A DNA stretch of 64,000 nucleotides, taken from the NCBI GenBank assembly GCA_029213045.1, contig JARGPN010000009.1:558001-622000 (forward strand), read 5' to 3'. Below the pieces are notes generated by a model, which made no database searches, was not told where the DNA came from, and worked only from the letters and a program-made list of their open reading frames with translations. This DNA comes from Alcanivoracaceae bacterium (GTDB lineage: Bacteria; Pseudomonadota; Gammaproteobacteria; Pseudomonadales; Alcanivoracaceae). Both the position numbers and the translations under genes were made by a program. Below, one piece after another: positions 28,659 through 38,634 of the stretch. The first letter of the stretch is position 1; the number at the start of each line of letters is the position of its first letter.

Positions 28659-30607
28659 GTAATTTGGCTTTAATCGTTTTAATGTTAGGCGCGGCCGTCG
28701 CGCTGGTAACATTATTTCGACGCTTACACCTCCCAGCAATACTCGCCTATCTCTTAGCCGGTGTGGCTGTCGGTCCGTTCGGGTTTGGCTGGGTAGAAGA
28801 CCTCGACAGCATTCATCACCTTGCTGAATTCGGCATCGTGTTTTTATTGTTTTCGCTCGGCTTAGAATTTTCCATTCCGCAATTAATGTCATTGCGACGG
28901 ATTGTATTTGGTGCCGGGCCGCTGCAAGTGTTGCTCACTGCCGGCGCGGTGGCATTTGTTATGTATCTCGCCGGCTTCAAACTGGAAACCTGCCTCATCG
29001 CGGGCGGCGCCCTCTCTCTGTCTTCCACCGCCATTGTTATTCGCGAATTAATTACCCGTGGTGAAGTGAATACCACCTACGGTCGTAGCGCCACAGGCCT
29101 GCTGCTTTTTCAAGATCTCGCCGCCGTATTAATGCTTGTACTGCTACCGGCACTCGCCACCAGCGAAGGCAACCCATGGGAAGCCGCCGGCGAAACATTG
29201 CTGCAATCAGTGTTGTTATTTGCGGGCATCTTTATCGCGGGCAAATGGATGCTGCCCAAATTACTTGAAGAAACCGGTCGCACCCGCTCTGACGAAGTGT
29301 TCGTCATGATGGCATTACTGCTTGCGTTGGTCGCAGCGTGGGTCACCCATGCACTCGGTTTATCCATGGCGCTGGGGGCATTCCTAGCGGGGATGATGCT
29401 CGGCGAATCGCACTACCGCCATCAAATCGAATCCGATATTCGCCCGTTTAGAGACCTGCTCCTTGGGCTGTTTTTTATGTCAGTGGGCATGCTCATAGAC
29501 CCAGACTTGTTTATTGAAAAGTGGTATTGGATTGTGCCCGCCGCCATCGCGCTACTAATATTTAAATCCCTACTGACTACCACCCTGTTAAAAATTCTGG
29601 GCGGTCGTACCGACACCTCAATGCGCACCGGCATTGTGCTCGCGCAAAGTGGTGAATTCGGATTTGTATTGGTCACTCTCGCCGTAAACCTCGGCATCTT
29701 TAGCCCCGACCGCGCGGGCCTAATTGTGGCCATTACCGTGGTCACCATGGCGGTAACCCCTGCACTAATGAGCAATAGCGCGAAATTGGCCCAGCGCATT
29801 CAGCGCCGTTTAGAAATACCTGCCGAGAACGTTGCGATTTCCGACGACACCAACGGGCACGTTATTTTGTGCGGCTATGGACGGGTAGGACAAAACTTAT
29901 CCCGTTATCTTAATCGCTTTCGCATTGAAACCGTCGCCATTGATGCGGACTTAGTGCGTATTCAAGAAAGTAGCCAAGCGGGTGAAAAAATTCTATTCGG
30001 AGACGCATCACGCAAAGACATGCTGGAACGCGCCGGTATTCGTCGTGCAAGTTTAGTCGTGATTACCTTCGATGACTCTCGCACTGCCGAAAAAATCATG
30101 CACCTGATGCATTCGATTAAACCCGACATTCGCGTTCTTGTACGCACCCGCGACGACAGCAACCTCGAAAGTCTTTTCGAAGCCGGTGCCACAGAAGTCG
30201 TGCCGGAAGTGTTAGAAGCATCGCTAATGCTCATTGCCCACGCGCTATTGTTGCTCGATGTACCCCTCGGCAAAGTACTGGCCACCTTGCGACAATCCCG
30301 TCGTGACCGATACAAACTGCTGCACGGGTATTATCACGGTGACTCGTTCCCAAGCATGGACAGCGCCGGTAATGCATACCGCTTGTTGCACGCGGTCACC
30401 CTCTCGGGGCAACCCCGCTGCGAGGGCAAAGCGCTAAGCGAAACCGGCTTGGGAAAATTAGATGTTGAAGTTCGCGCGGTACGTCGCGGCGGCAAAAACA
30501 TCCAAGACCCAGATGGTGACCTCACCCTCGCACTCGGCGACGTAATTATTCTTTACGGCCCACTCGACGCCGTCGAAGCAGGCGAAGAACTGTTGCTAGG
30601 GGGCTAA
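28655..30607 (+). CDS. Kef/YbaL-type monovalent cation:proton antiporter (CPA2)
   Basis: 650 residues. About 12 membrane segments (residues 5-385) form the Na+/H+ exchanger domain (HLPAILAYLLAGVAVGPFGFG, LASSTAIVIRELI-like LSSTAIVIRE, ALGAFLAGMMLGES). An RCK_N domain follows, with the dinucleotide motif GYGRVGQNLSRYL (about 405-520), and an RCK_C domain (about 565-650, LGDVIILYGPLDAVE). It probably exports K+ or exchanges Na+/K+ for H+. Its stop codon overlaps that of the convergent ggpS gene (CTAA). Both may serve osmotic adaptation. Confidence 0.88.
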   Translation: MSNLALIVLMLGAAVALVTLFRRLHLPAILAYLLAGVAVGPFGFGWVEDLDSIHHLAEFGIVFLLFSLGLEFSIPQLMSLRRIVFGAGPLQVLLTAGAVAFVMYLAGFKLETCLIAGGALSLSSTAIVIRELITRGEVNTTYGRSATGLLLFQDLAAVLMLVLLPALATSEGNPWEAAGETLLQSVLLFAGIFIAGKWMLPKLLEETGRTRSDEVFVMMALLLALVAAWVTHALGLSMALGAFLAGMMLGESHYRHQIESDIRPFRDLLLGLFFMSVGMLIDPDLFIEKWYWIVPAAIALLIFKSLLTTTLLKILGGRTDTSMRTGIVLAQSGEFGFVLVTLAVNLGIFSPDRAGLIVAITVVTMAVTPALMSNSAKLAQRIQRRLEIPAENVAISDDTNGHVILCGYGRVGQNLSRYLNRFRIETVAIDADLVRIQESSQAGEKILFGDASRKDMLERAGIRRASLVVITFDDSRTAEKIMHLMHSIKPDIRVLVRTRDDSNLESLFEAGATEVVPEVLEASLMLIAHALLLLDVPLGKVLATLRQSRRDRYKLLHGYYHGDSFPSMDSAGNAYRLLHAVTLSGQPRCEGKALSETGLGKLDVEVRAVRRGGKNIQDPDGDLTLALGDVIILYGPLDAVEAGEELLLGG

Positions 30608-32880
30608 CCGCACGCCAAAGTCAGTTCGGGCTTTTCTGCCTCACGATTTGCCGTGGCGCTATCCGCCACGGCGCGCAAAAAGTCCTGGCCCCAGTGATCG
30701 ATATCGTTGTACTGCACCACCTCAAACAATTCCCGTAAGCGGCTGCGTGCTTGCGCCGCGCTCATGGTCAGCGCGAAATAGCAGGTATTCACCAGCTCTC
30801 GCGGATCATGCGGATTGGCCAATACCGCGCCGCGTAATTCCGCCGCCGCACCGGCAAACTCAGACAGCACCAACACCCCAGTGCCATCGATCATGCCTTG
30901 CACCGCGGCATATTCTTTCGCCACAAGATTTAATCCATCACGCAACGGCGTAATCCACATCACGTCAGCCATGGCGTAATAGGCCACCAATTCTTCGAAC
31001 GGAAAACCGCGAAAGAAAAACTGAATCGGACTCCATCCTACTTTGGCGAACTGGCCATTAATGCGGCCCACCGCTTGCTCTATTTGCGATTGCAGCTCGC
31101 TATAGATGGTCATCTCACGCGCAGCAGGCACACACACCGTAATTAACGTGATCTTGCCAATTAGCTCTGGGTGTTCTTGCAGCAGCATTTCGTAAGCGTT
31201 GAGCTTTTCCAAAATTCCCTTCGTGTAATCCAATCGTTCTACAGACAAGATCACGCGCACACCTTCGAGCTCCTCACGAAGCTCCGTCATACGCTGCCTC
31301 ACTGCGGCGCTTTCCAGCGCACTGCGCGCACGATTCAAATCCAACCCCACAGGATGCGCGCCTAAGTGAATACTGCGACCGTGCACCTCAATCTCGGTAG
31401 TCATTTCATCTAACCCCACCGCACAACCGTAGGTGAGAAATCGCGGCGCACAGCCAACCTTCTTTCGCACGTTAATTGGCGCAACACCGCGCGCCACATC
31501 AACAAAGTTCTCAGCCTGGCGAGGAATATGAAAACCAACATAATCACATTGCAGCAAGCTACCGATAATCTCGCGACGCCAAGGCAGTACGTTAAACACA
31601 TCCGCGGAGGGGAAATAGGTATGGTGGAAAAAGGCAATAACCAAATCCGGGCGCAACTCACGCAAAAACGCTGGCACCATCCACAGGTTGTAATCGTGAA
31701 TCCAAACCGTTGCACCTTCCGCTGCTTCCGCTGCGGTGCATTCGGCAAACTTCTTATTCACTGCCAAGAACACCTGCCAATGGTCCTCACGGAAACTGGC
31801 GCGCTCCCAAAAGGTGTGGAGCGTGGGCCAAAAGGCCTCTTTAGAAAACTTCTTATAAAAAATATCAACGTCGTTCTTGGTTAACGGCACGCGCGCCGCC
31901 ACCAACTTTGGATATTTCTTCGTGTCCACTTCGGTGTGGGTTTCGAATTCTCCGTACTGCGGATCATCCACCGACCACGCCACCCACGAACCCGCTTTGC
32001 CGTCGGCAAAAAAACTTAATAACGTCGGAATAATACCGTTTGGCGATTGCGGGCGACGACGAATCAACTTGCCGTCTTGCTCCACTTCTTCATAGGGCAA
32101 ACGGTGATAGACAATAATTAAATCTGCTTTTCCGCGTTTCAGCTCTTCGCGCTCCTCGGCCTCCAAACCGGCAGGACCCAAAAATCCGAAATGCGCAATC
32201 GCTTCAAGAATGCCGCCACAGCCGGTATCGTTGGCATGCAGAACACGCGCCCGCTGCTCCGTCGAACGGATTAATTCGCTTTCAGAGTCACCCACACACA
32301 CGCCAAGATAACCTTGCTCGTACATGGATAAATCATTCAGCGTGTCACCCGCCACCAACACGCGCTCTTCGGCAATATTAAGATGCGCCACCAATCCGGA
32401 AAGCGTGTGGCCTTTGTTAATCCCACGAGGTAACACATCTAAGTAACGTTCAGCGGAAAATAATAAATCGCAATCGATGTCTTCAACCACATCGCGCAGC
32501 GCAGGTGTTACTTCACCTGCCGTACAAAAATAGGAACAACGGCGCTCCTGCGGAACATCTTGCCGCTGCAAATCAGCAAAGCCAGCAAGCGCTTCTTCAA
32601 CAACACGCTCGCCAGGCCAAAGCGCATCAATACTTCCCTGCAACGGTTGCACAGGCTGCAAGGTTTCGCCGTGCACCACGGTGCAGCCAACATCACAGAT
32701 GATGTAATGAGGTTGCGGAATGGTTGGATCAGACAGCAACGGCAATACAGATTCGAGGCCGCGGCCAGTGACGAAAACAAGCGTAATATCGGGGTGCGCG
32801 GCAATCAGTTGATAAAGTTTTAAGCGACTTTGCGTATCACCGGCGAGAAAGGTGCCATCTAAATCAGTGGCTAAAAGCAT
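30604..32880 (-). CDS. ggpS: Glucosylglycerol-phosphate synthase/phosphatase, bifunctional
   Basis: 758 residues. The N-terminal HAD phosphatase domain (about 1-230) has intact motif I (DLDGTFL) and motif IV (GDTLNDLSM). It is followed by a GT20 synthase domain (about 240-740) with HDYNLWMVPAFLRELRP, FHHTYFPSADVFNVLPWRREI, SVERLDYTKGI and TPLRDGLNLVAKEY. This HAD-GT20 order with GT20 sequences of GgpS rather than OtsA type matches the GgpPS enzymes of marine Pseudomonas, which make the compatible solute glucosylglycerol from ADP-glucose and glycerol-3-phosphate. A trehalose-phosphate synthase fusion is the main alternative. Confidence 0.8.
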   Translation of the reverse strand: MLLATDLDGTFLAGDTQSRLKLYQLIAAHPDITLVFVTGRGLESVLPLLSDPTIPQPHYIICDVGCTVVHGETLQPVQPLQGSIDALWPGERVVEEALAGFADLQRQDVPQERRCSYFCTAGEVTPALRDVVEDIDCDLLFSAERYLDVLPRGINKGHTLSGLVAHLNIAEERVLVAGDTLNDLSMYEQGYLGVCVGDSESELIRSTEQRARVLHANDTGCGGILEAIAHFGFLGPAGLEAEEREELKRGKADLIIVYHRLPYEEVEQDGKLIRRRPQSPNGIIPTLLSFFADGKAGSWVAWSVDDPQYGEFETHTEVDTKKYPKLVAARVPLTKNDVDIFYKKFSKEAFWPTLHTFWERASFREDHWQVFLAVNKKFAECTAAEAAEGATVWIHDYNLWMVPAFLRELRPDLVIAFFHHTYFPSADVFNVLPWRREIIGSLLQCDYVGFHIPRQAENFVDVARGVAPINVRKKVGCAPRFLTYGCAVGLDEMTTEIEVHGRSIHLGAHPVGLDLNRARSALESAAVRQRMTELREELEGVRVILSVERLDYTKGILEKLNAYEMLLQEHPELIGKITLITVCVPAAREMTIYSELQSQIEQAVGRINGQFAKVGWSPIQFFFRGFPFEELVAYYAMADVMWITPLRDGLNLVAKEYAAVQGMIDGTGVLVLSEFAGAAAELRGAVLANPHDPRELVNTCYFALTMSAAQARSRLRELFEVVQYNDIDHWGQDFLRAVADSATANREAEKPELTLACG

Positions 32881-33078
32881 GTACGGTCTCCTAGTTCAAT
32901 CGGTTAGCCGAATTGCTGACCGGATTCCGTGAATTCAACTTTTTAATTTACTCCCTGTTAAATATCCAAATCATTTTGGTAAGCCGAATTCAAATGATCT
33001 CTTGGCGAATATGCGCGCGAGAACCTAGACAGGAAGAGAGGAGACTAGTTGAAAGAAAAACGTGCGATGACATTTTTC

Positions 33079-34368
33079 TTAGTGCGGTGGCGACCGGTTC
33101 GTTGCGGCATGCGCATCGTCGTCAGAGATATTTTGCTGTTCATCCGTCAAAACATCCTCTGGCAACATTTCCAACGCGGTAGGCGTGGTACGAACCATCG
33201 GAACGAAAGGCGCCGCGTGCTCCAGCTCTTCCTCCTTAAGACTATGCATATTCCGTACCGCATAGAAAGTTAGCAGCAATTGCATCGCTACAAAGTAGAG
33301 CGGCAGGGCTTGTGCGCCCAATAACGCCATCAATTGTCCGGCGAGCGCTGGGCCAACCGCTGCACCAATGCCGTGCAGCAATAACAGTGCGCTACCACCG
33401 GGCAAAATATCTTTTGCTTCCAAATGATCGAGTAAATTAGCGACGGCAATCGGATAAATAGCAAAGGCCAAACCGCCGTAAATGGCGATCGCGATTAACG
33501 TGAGCCACTGCGAACCCGACGACAACCACAAAATAATCGCCGCAAACACCGCCGCTGCACTGATCACCGCCAACACGCGCCGACGATCATGGGTGTCAGA
33601 AAAACGCCCAATGGGATACTGAAACAATGCACCCCCCAAAATCGCGCAACTCATAAAGGTGGCAACACCGCCGCTATCCAAACCAATACGCCCAGCATAG
33701 ACAGGCGCTAAACCCCAAAACGGCCCCATTGCCAAACCAGATAAAAACGCACCCGCAATAGCCACCGGCGCTATTTTTCGCAGGCGTCCAAAGCGCATAC
33801 GTTCTAGTTGATGAATTTCTGGCTGCGCAAAACGTGTCCACGTCACCGGCACTAAACTAATACAGATCAACATCGTGGCCACAGCAAATAATAAAAACGA
33901 TTCAGCACCGTCCAACCGCAATAACTGCTGCGCTAGCGCAAGCGAGCCTAAATTCACCGCCATATAAATCGCAAACACGCGGCCACGTTGCTCCGGTGAT
34001 GTTTGTCCGTTTAACCAACTTTCAATAATGGTGTACAGAATGACCAACGCCGCGCCCGTTACCACACGCAGTGCCAGCCACACGAAGGGATCAATAAACA
34101 GAAAATGTAATAGTACGGAACACGAGGCAATTGCTGCGCACATGGCGAACGCGCGAATATGACCAACTCGACCAATCACCGGCAGCGCTAAAAAAGTCCC
34201 GACAAAAAAGCCAAGAAAATACCCAGACATAATCAGCCCGAGCATGCCGTCGTCGTAGCCTTCTAGCGCGCCACGCACCGCCAGTAGCGTATTGAGTAAA
34301 CCGCTCCCCAGCAGCAGCAACGCCACACCAACCAGGACTGCACCAATCGGCACAATCAGCCGAAACAT
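33079..34368 (-). CDS. Major facilitator superfamily transporter (YcaD-like)
   Basis: 429 residues with 12 predicted membrane segments. Motif-A-like loops are GRVGHIRAFAM after TM2 and GRFSDTHDRRRVL after TM8. A hydrophilic acidic C-terminal tail of about 50 residues ends AATNRSPPH. The sequence resembles the YcaD/major facilitator group, whose substrates are not well defined. It lies between ggpS and the ectoine catabolism genes on the same strand but is separated from doeC by 122 bp, so a link to osmolytes is only contextual. Confidence 0.8.
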   Translation of the reverse strand: MFRLIVPIGAVLVGVALLLLGSGLLNTLLAVRGALEGYDDGMLGLIMSGYFLGFFVGTFLALPVIGRVGHIRAFAMCAAIASCSVLLHFLFIDPFVWLALRVVTGAALVILYTIIESWLNGQTSPEQRGRVFAIYMAVNLGSLALAQQLLRLDGAESFLLFAVATMLICISLVPVTWTRFAQPEIHQLERMRFGRLRKIAPVAIAGAFLSGLAMGPFWGLAPVYAGRIGLDSGGVATFMSCAILGGALFQYPIGRFSDTHDRRRVLAVISAAAVFAAIILWLSSGSQWLTLIAIAIYGGLAFAIYPIAVANLLDHLEAKDILPGGSALLLLHGIGAAVGPALAGQLMALLGAQALPLYFVAMQLLLTFYAVRNMHSLKEEELEHAAPFVPMVRTTPTALEMLPEDVLTDEQQNISDDDAHAATNRSPPH

Positions 34369-34490
34369 AGATTACCCTCTTTGCTCAGTAGCACTCGCGA
34401 TGCAAACATTCACAGCAACCACTACGTTACCTCCCTCTGGATAACGTAGCTATAGCAGTCGCGCCCCCGTCAAATTGATACACATACCGA

Positions 34491-35858
34491 CTATTGCGCC
34501 GGCCCCACCCAAATTTGCTGTGCATTCACAAATTCTTTAATGCCGTGCGGCCCTAACTCGCGCCCGCATCCGGAACGTTTAATACCGCCACTGGGCAAAC
34601 GCGGATCCGTTTTCACAATGCCATTCACCGAGACCTGGCCCACTTCCATACGTCGCGCAATCGCCTCGCCACGCGAAGCACTTGTCCACACACTCCCAGC
34701 CAGTCCGTAAATGGAATCGTTGGCAATGCGCAAGGCATCTTCCGCATCTTTCGCTTTCATAACTACCGCAACAGGACCAAATGTTTCTTCGCACCCGGCA
34801 GCCATTTCGTTGGTCACATCCACTAACAGCGTTACCGGATAAAAGTATCCGTCACTGCTCGGCAATTCGCCGCCCAACAAACAACGCGCCCCCTGGCTAA
34901 TGGATTCCTGTACCTGCCGATGCAGATTTTGCCGCAAATCATCCCGGGCAATTGGCCCAACATCGGTATCTTCCAAGGCCGGATCACCCATTTTCAATGA
35001 CGCCAACGATTCGCGGAATAATTCAATAAACTGATCGTACACAGAGGCTTCAACAATGATGCGTTTTGCCGCGATGCACGACTGCCCCGCGTTAATAATG
35101 CGCGACACCGTCACGGTTTTTGCCGCCGTAGCCAAATCCGCATCGGCCAAAATAATGCAGGGGTCAGAGCCGCCGAGTTCTAATACCGCTGATTTAATTT
35201 CTGAGGCAGCAATAGACGCAACCCGTGCACCCGCATTGCTGGATCCCGTAAACGACACCGCCTGAACGCGTCGATCGCGAATCACCGACTCCACTTGTTC
35301 ATTGGCCAACGGCAAGTTCTGGAAAATACCCGGCGGCGCACCCACCGCATCAAACACCTCGGCAATAGCTTTTGCGCACGCTGTTACGTGCGGGTCGTGT
35401 TTCATCAAACAAGTATTGCCGGCCATCAATGCCGGCGCAGAAAACCGAAACGCCAACCAAAACGGCGCATTCCACGGCAAAATTCCTAACACTGCGCCGA
35501 GGGGCAAATACTGCACATAACTATGACGCGCATCGGAGTTAATCGATTCCTTCGCCAAATACGATTCCGCATGGTGGGCATAGTGCTCAGCGCATAACGC
35601 TGCTTTGTTCACTTCTGCGCGCGCCTCTTTAATCGGCTTGCCCATTTCTTGCGTCATTAACGGCGCGAGTGTTTCCACATTTTCTCGCATGTACGCCGCG
35701 ACGTTTAACAATACGTCAGCGCGCTCAGCAAACGACAACTCACGCCAAGGCGTATATGCGGCGACGGCTTGCCCCATCACTGTTTCTAATTGCGTTGCGT
35801 CGAGCGGCGGCGTTTCACTGATTACTTTTCCGCTGGTGGGATCCGTCACAACTAGCAT
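34491..35858 (-). CDS. doeC: Aldehyde dehydrogenase of ectoine catabolism (DoeC-like)
   Basis: About 455 residues of succinate-semialdehyde dehydrogenase type: GILPWNAPFWLAFR, FTGSSNAGARVA, LELGGSDPCIIL and the catalytic Cys in NAGQSCIAAKR. Start chosen at 35858, because GGGAG is correctly spaced there and directly abuts the ATG at 35864. As last gene of the doeB2-doeD-doeA-doeC order it should oxidise aspartate semialdehyde to aspartate, as DoeC does in Halomonas elongata. A succinate-semialdehyde dehydrogenase role cannot be excluded from sequence alone. Confidence 0.72.
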   Translation of the reverse strand: MLVVTDPTSGKVISETPPLDATQLETVMGQAVAAYTPWRELSFAERADVLLNVAAYMRENVETLAPLMTQEMGKPIKEARAEVNKAALCAEHYAHHAESYLAKESINSDARHSYVQYLPLGAVLGILPWNAPFWLAFRFSAPALMAGNTCLMKHDPHVTACAKAIAEVFDAVGAPPGIFQNLPLANEQVESVIRDRRVQAVSFTGSSNAGARVASIAASEIKSAVLELGGSDPCIILADADLATAAKTVTVSRIINAGQSCIAAKRIIVEASVYDQFIELFRESLASLKMGDPALEDTDVGPIARDDLRQNLHRQVQESISQGARCLLGGELPSSDGYFYPVTLLVDVTNEMAAGCEETFGPVAVVMKAKDAEDALRIANDSIYGLAGSVWTSASRGEAIARRMEVGQVSVNGIVKTDPRLPSGGIKRSGCGRELGPHGIKEFVNAQQIWVGPAQ

Positions 35859-35946
35859 ATCCATCTCCCTTCACACATCTGTGTTCTCATAAATTTTCTT
35901 AGCACTTCACCGCAGCACGCACACGCAATGCTGCGAGAAATAAGCG

Positions 35947-37185
35947 CTACGCAATGCCTTTTTTCTTAGCGTCTTTCACCGGCGCCGACGACGTGGCAAT
36001 TTCCAAACGCTTTTGCGCCTCTTCCGGTTTGCACACCATGTCTCGGTCCATGGTGAAAAACGATTCGCATCCCGTTGCCGTCACTTGAATCGTGTCGGAA
36101 ATGCCCACGGTCTTATCGCCATCAACGGCCCACATCCAAGGAATCAAATGGAACGTCATGCCCTCGCGTAAATAGGCAGAATTTCCCTGCTTTAAGCTGA
36201 TCATGTAGCCCTCATCCCAGCTCGGCGGAAACGCAATACCAATGGAATAGCCCGAACGGGTAATCAACCGCGCGCCCACATCGTTATCGGTAATAATTTG
36301 CCGCATTAAATTATCCGCATCAGACACGGTCAGCCCAGGGCGAATGGCTTTATGGATTTCAGACAGCGCGAGCTTCATGCGCTCTTGCGCCTTGTACATG
36401 GAGTCCGACAACTCATTGAGCACCACAGTGCGCATCATGGCGGTGTGGTAACGTCGATAGCAGCCACCCACCTCCATAAACACGTGCTCACCGGGCTGTA
36501 CAACACGGCCCTCCCACGTGGCATGGCCAATCATCGAACGCGGCCCAGAGACAACGTAGGGCATCACCGCCGGCGCTTCACCGCCGGCGCGGAACATGGC
36601 CGCACTGATTTCCGCAGCAATATCGTTTTCAGTGACGCCCGCACGGCACGCCTCAATACCCGCAGCCATACCTGCTTCCGTGGCGCGCGCCGCTTTTTTC
36701 ATTACTTCAATTTCCACCGGCGATTTACACACACGGCCTTCTTCCACAATGCCGAAACAGTCAATCAGCTTGCCGTCGGTAAACGTGGTGTGAATTGCAT
36801 CTTGGTGATAAGCAGGAAAGAAATAGCTATTACGTTCGTAGCCAATGCATTTCCCTTTTAAACCGAATTCGCGAAAACTTTGCACCAGCATTTGAATGGC
36901 ATCGCCGGTATCTGGATAAGGCCGCGCAATCTCCAACCAGGTGCGGTGATACACATTGGTCGCTTCCAGTTCACGGGTAATCATGAACGGCTCACCGTCT
37001 AGCGGCACCACCAATGCCTGAAAAAACGAATACCCCGTGGTTTGATAATCCGTTAAATACATTAAGTTTTCGGGGTCGGTAATCACCACCGCATCGAGCA
37101 ATCGCTCTTTCATACGACCACGTAAATCGGACAGACGTCGCTCATATTCCTCAAACGGAAAAGTCATATCTTCACGGTATTTCAT
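35947..37185 (-). CDS. doeA: Ectoine hydrolase, M24 family (DoeA/EutD)
   Basis: About 412 residues from the ATG at 37185, preceded by GAGGAAG. It has a creatinase-type N-domain and a pita-bread M24 domain. The usual metal ligands look substituted (FMEVGGCYRRYHTAMMRT, MTFHLIPWMWAVDG), as in the creatinase-like DoeA/EutD family. It opens the ring of ectoine to N-acetyl-2,4-diaminobutyrate. It starts 10 bp after the doeD stop, whose TGA overlaps its ribosome site. Confidence 0.85.
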   Translation of the reverse strand: MKYREDMTFPFEEYERRLSDLRGRMKERLLDAVVITDPENLMYLTDYQTTGYSFFQALVVPLDGEPFMITRELEATNVYHRTWLEIARPYPDTGDAIQMLVQSFREFGLKGKCIGYERNSYFFPAYHQDAIHTTFTDGKLIDCFGIVEEGRVCKSPVEIEVMKKAARATEAGMAAGIEACRAGVTENDIAAEISAAMFRAGGEAPAVMPYVVSGPRSMIGHATWEGRVVQPGEHVFMEVGGCYRRYHTAMMRTVVLNELSDSMYKAQERMKLALSEIHKAIRPGLTVSDADNLMRQIITDNDVGARLITRSGYSIGIAFPPSWDEGYMISLKQGNSAYLREGMTFHLIPWMWAVDGDKTVGISDTIQVTATGCESFFTMDRDMVCKPEEAQKRLEIATSSAPVKDAKKKGIA

Positions 37186-37195
37186 GCTGTCTTCC

Positions 37196-38473
37196 TCACG
37201 CTTTGGACAGAGCGTTAGCAAACGCCTGTTCCAGTAGATCAAGACCTGCTTTCAAATCTTCATCCGGAATGGTTAACGGCGGAATCAACTTGATCACCCT
37301 ACCGCCCGTGCCGCACGGCCCAAGCAATAGCCCCAACTCAAAACATTGCCCGGCAATCTTTTTCGCCACCGCGCCATCGCGTACATCAATGGCTTGCATC
37401 ATGCCTTTGCCGCGAACTTGAAATTTTCCTTCAGGGTATTTTTCAGCGAGCGCTTCTAACGCGTTGCGCAATACCACGCCTTTTTCTTTAACTTCATTCA
37501 TTAGCACGTCGTCGCGGAAATACTCCAAACCAATACGCCCCGCAATAAACGATAAGCCCTGCCCACGGAACGTGCCGGTGTGTTCGCCGGGCGACCAATG
37601 TTTATCGTGCTCTTCTTTCACCAAGTTCATCGCAATCGGCGTGCCGAAACCGCCTAAGCCTTTGGCCAAACAAATAATGTCGGGGTCGATATCCATGCCA
37701 TCAAAACTAAAGTAGCTGCCGGTTCTGCCGCAGCCCGCTTGAATATCATCCACAATCAGCAACGCGCCCAAATCTTTGGCGAGCTTTTGCAGTGCTTGTA
37801 GCCATTCTTTGCTGGCAATGTTCACACCACCTTCTGCTTGAATGGATTCCACAATAAAGGCCGCTGGTGCATCTAAACCGGATGAAGTGTCCTCAAACTG
37901 CGCGCGCAAATACTCCAACGAGCCCACCCCACCGCCGAGTTCGCTGCCGCCGCCCGGGTCATCGCAACCAAAGGGATAATGCATAACATTTTCAAGCGGC
38001 ACGCCCGACGCGTTTCTAAAATAGCTGTTCGCCGTGCACGCCAACGCGCCCAGCGTCATCCCGTGAAACGCATGATTAAACGCAACAACCGTGCGCCGTC
38101 CGGTAACCCGCCGTGCTAACTTTAGCGCCACTTCTACCGCGTTGGTGCCAGTTGGCCCCATAAACTGCATCTTGTATTCCATGCCACGAGGCTTCAGCAC
38201 GTGCTCTGCAAACGCGCTGATAAAATCCCGTTTCGCGCTGGTATACATATCCAAGCTATGGGCAATGCCGTCACTTTGAATGTAATCAATCAACGCTTCT
38301 TTCATGCGCGGATTGTTATGACCAAAATTCAACACGCCCGCACCGGCAAAGAAATCAATAAACGACTTCCCCTGCTCATCCACTTGGCGAGCGTTAGACG
38401 CCGACACAAATACCGTTGGATAGGCGCGGCAATAACCGCGAATTTCCGATTCCCATTTTTCGAACACGTGCAT
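37196..38473 (-). CDS. doeD: Diaminobutyrate aminotransferase of ectoine catabolism
   Basis: About 425 residues, class III PLP aminotransferase. PLP Lys in ICLAKGLGGFGTPIAM, cofactor Asp in IVDDIQAGCGRTG, MGPTGTNAVEVALKLAR near the N-terminus. The ATG at 38473 follows a perfectly spaced AGGAG. It should convert 2,4-diaminobutyrate to aspartate semialdehyde. EctB, the same reaction in the synthesis direction, is close in sequence, but the neighbours are degradative and ectA/ectC are absent. Confidence 0.8.
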   Translation of the reverse strand: MHVFEKWESEIRGYCRAYPTVFVSASNARQVDEQGKSFIDFFAGAGVLNFGHNNPRMKEALIDYIQSDGIAHSLDMYTSAKRDFISAFAEHVLKPRGMEYKMQFMGPTGTNAVEVALKLARRVTGRRTVVAFNHAFHGMTLGALACTANSYFRNASGVPLENVMHYPFGCDDPGGGSELGGGVGSLEYLRAQFEDTSSGLDAPAAFIVESIQAEGGVNIASKEWLQALQKLAKDLGALLIVDDIQAGCGRTGSYFSFDGMDIDPDIICLAKGLGGFGTPIAMNLVKEEHDKHWSPGEHTGTFRGQGLSFIAGRIGLEYFRDDVLMNEVKEKGVVLRNALEALAEKYPEGKFQVRGKGMMQAIDVRDGAVAKKIAGQCFELGLLLGPCGTGGRVIKLIPPLTIPDEDLKAGLDLLEQAFANALSKA

Positions 38474-38634
38474 GGCGTTTCTCCTATTACGACTCTCTTT
38501 ATTCAATTCTTCGCGTTACGCATGTTTATTACAGACGCAACCTGACAGCTCTCGCATTACCAGCGTCGTCGACGCTCGGCGTGAGGTTGGCTCAAGCGCC
38601 CTAGCAATACGTTTATTCATTCAGAATAAAAACG

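Noticed and set aside
30604-32880. Trehalose-6-phosphate synthase/phosphatase (OtsAB fusion)
   Set aside because: The HAD-first domain order and GT20 sequence fit GgpPS of marine bacteria better, though an assay would be needed to be certain.
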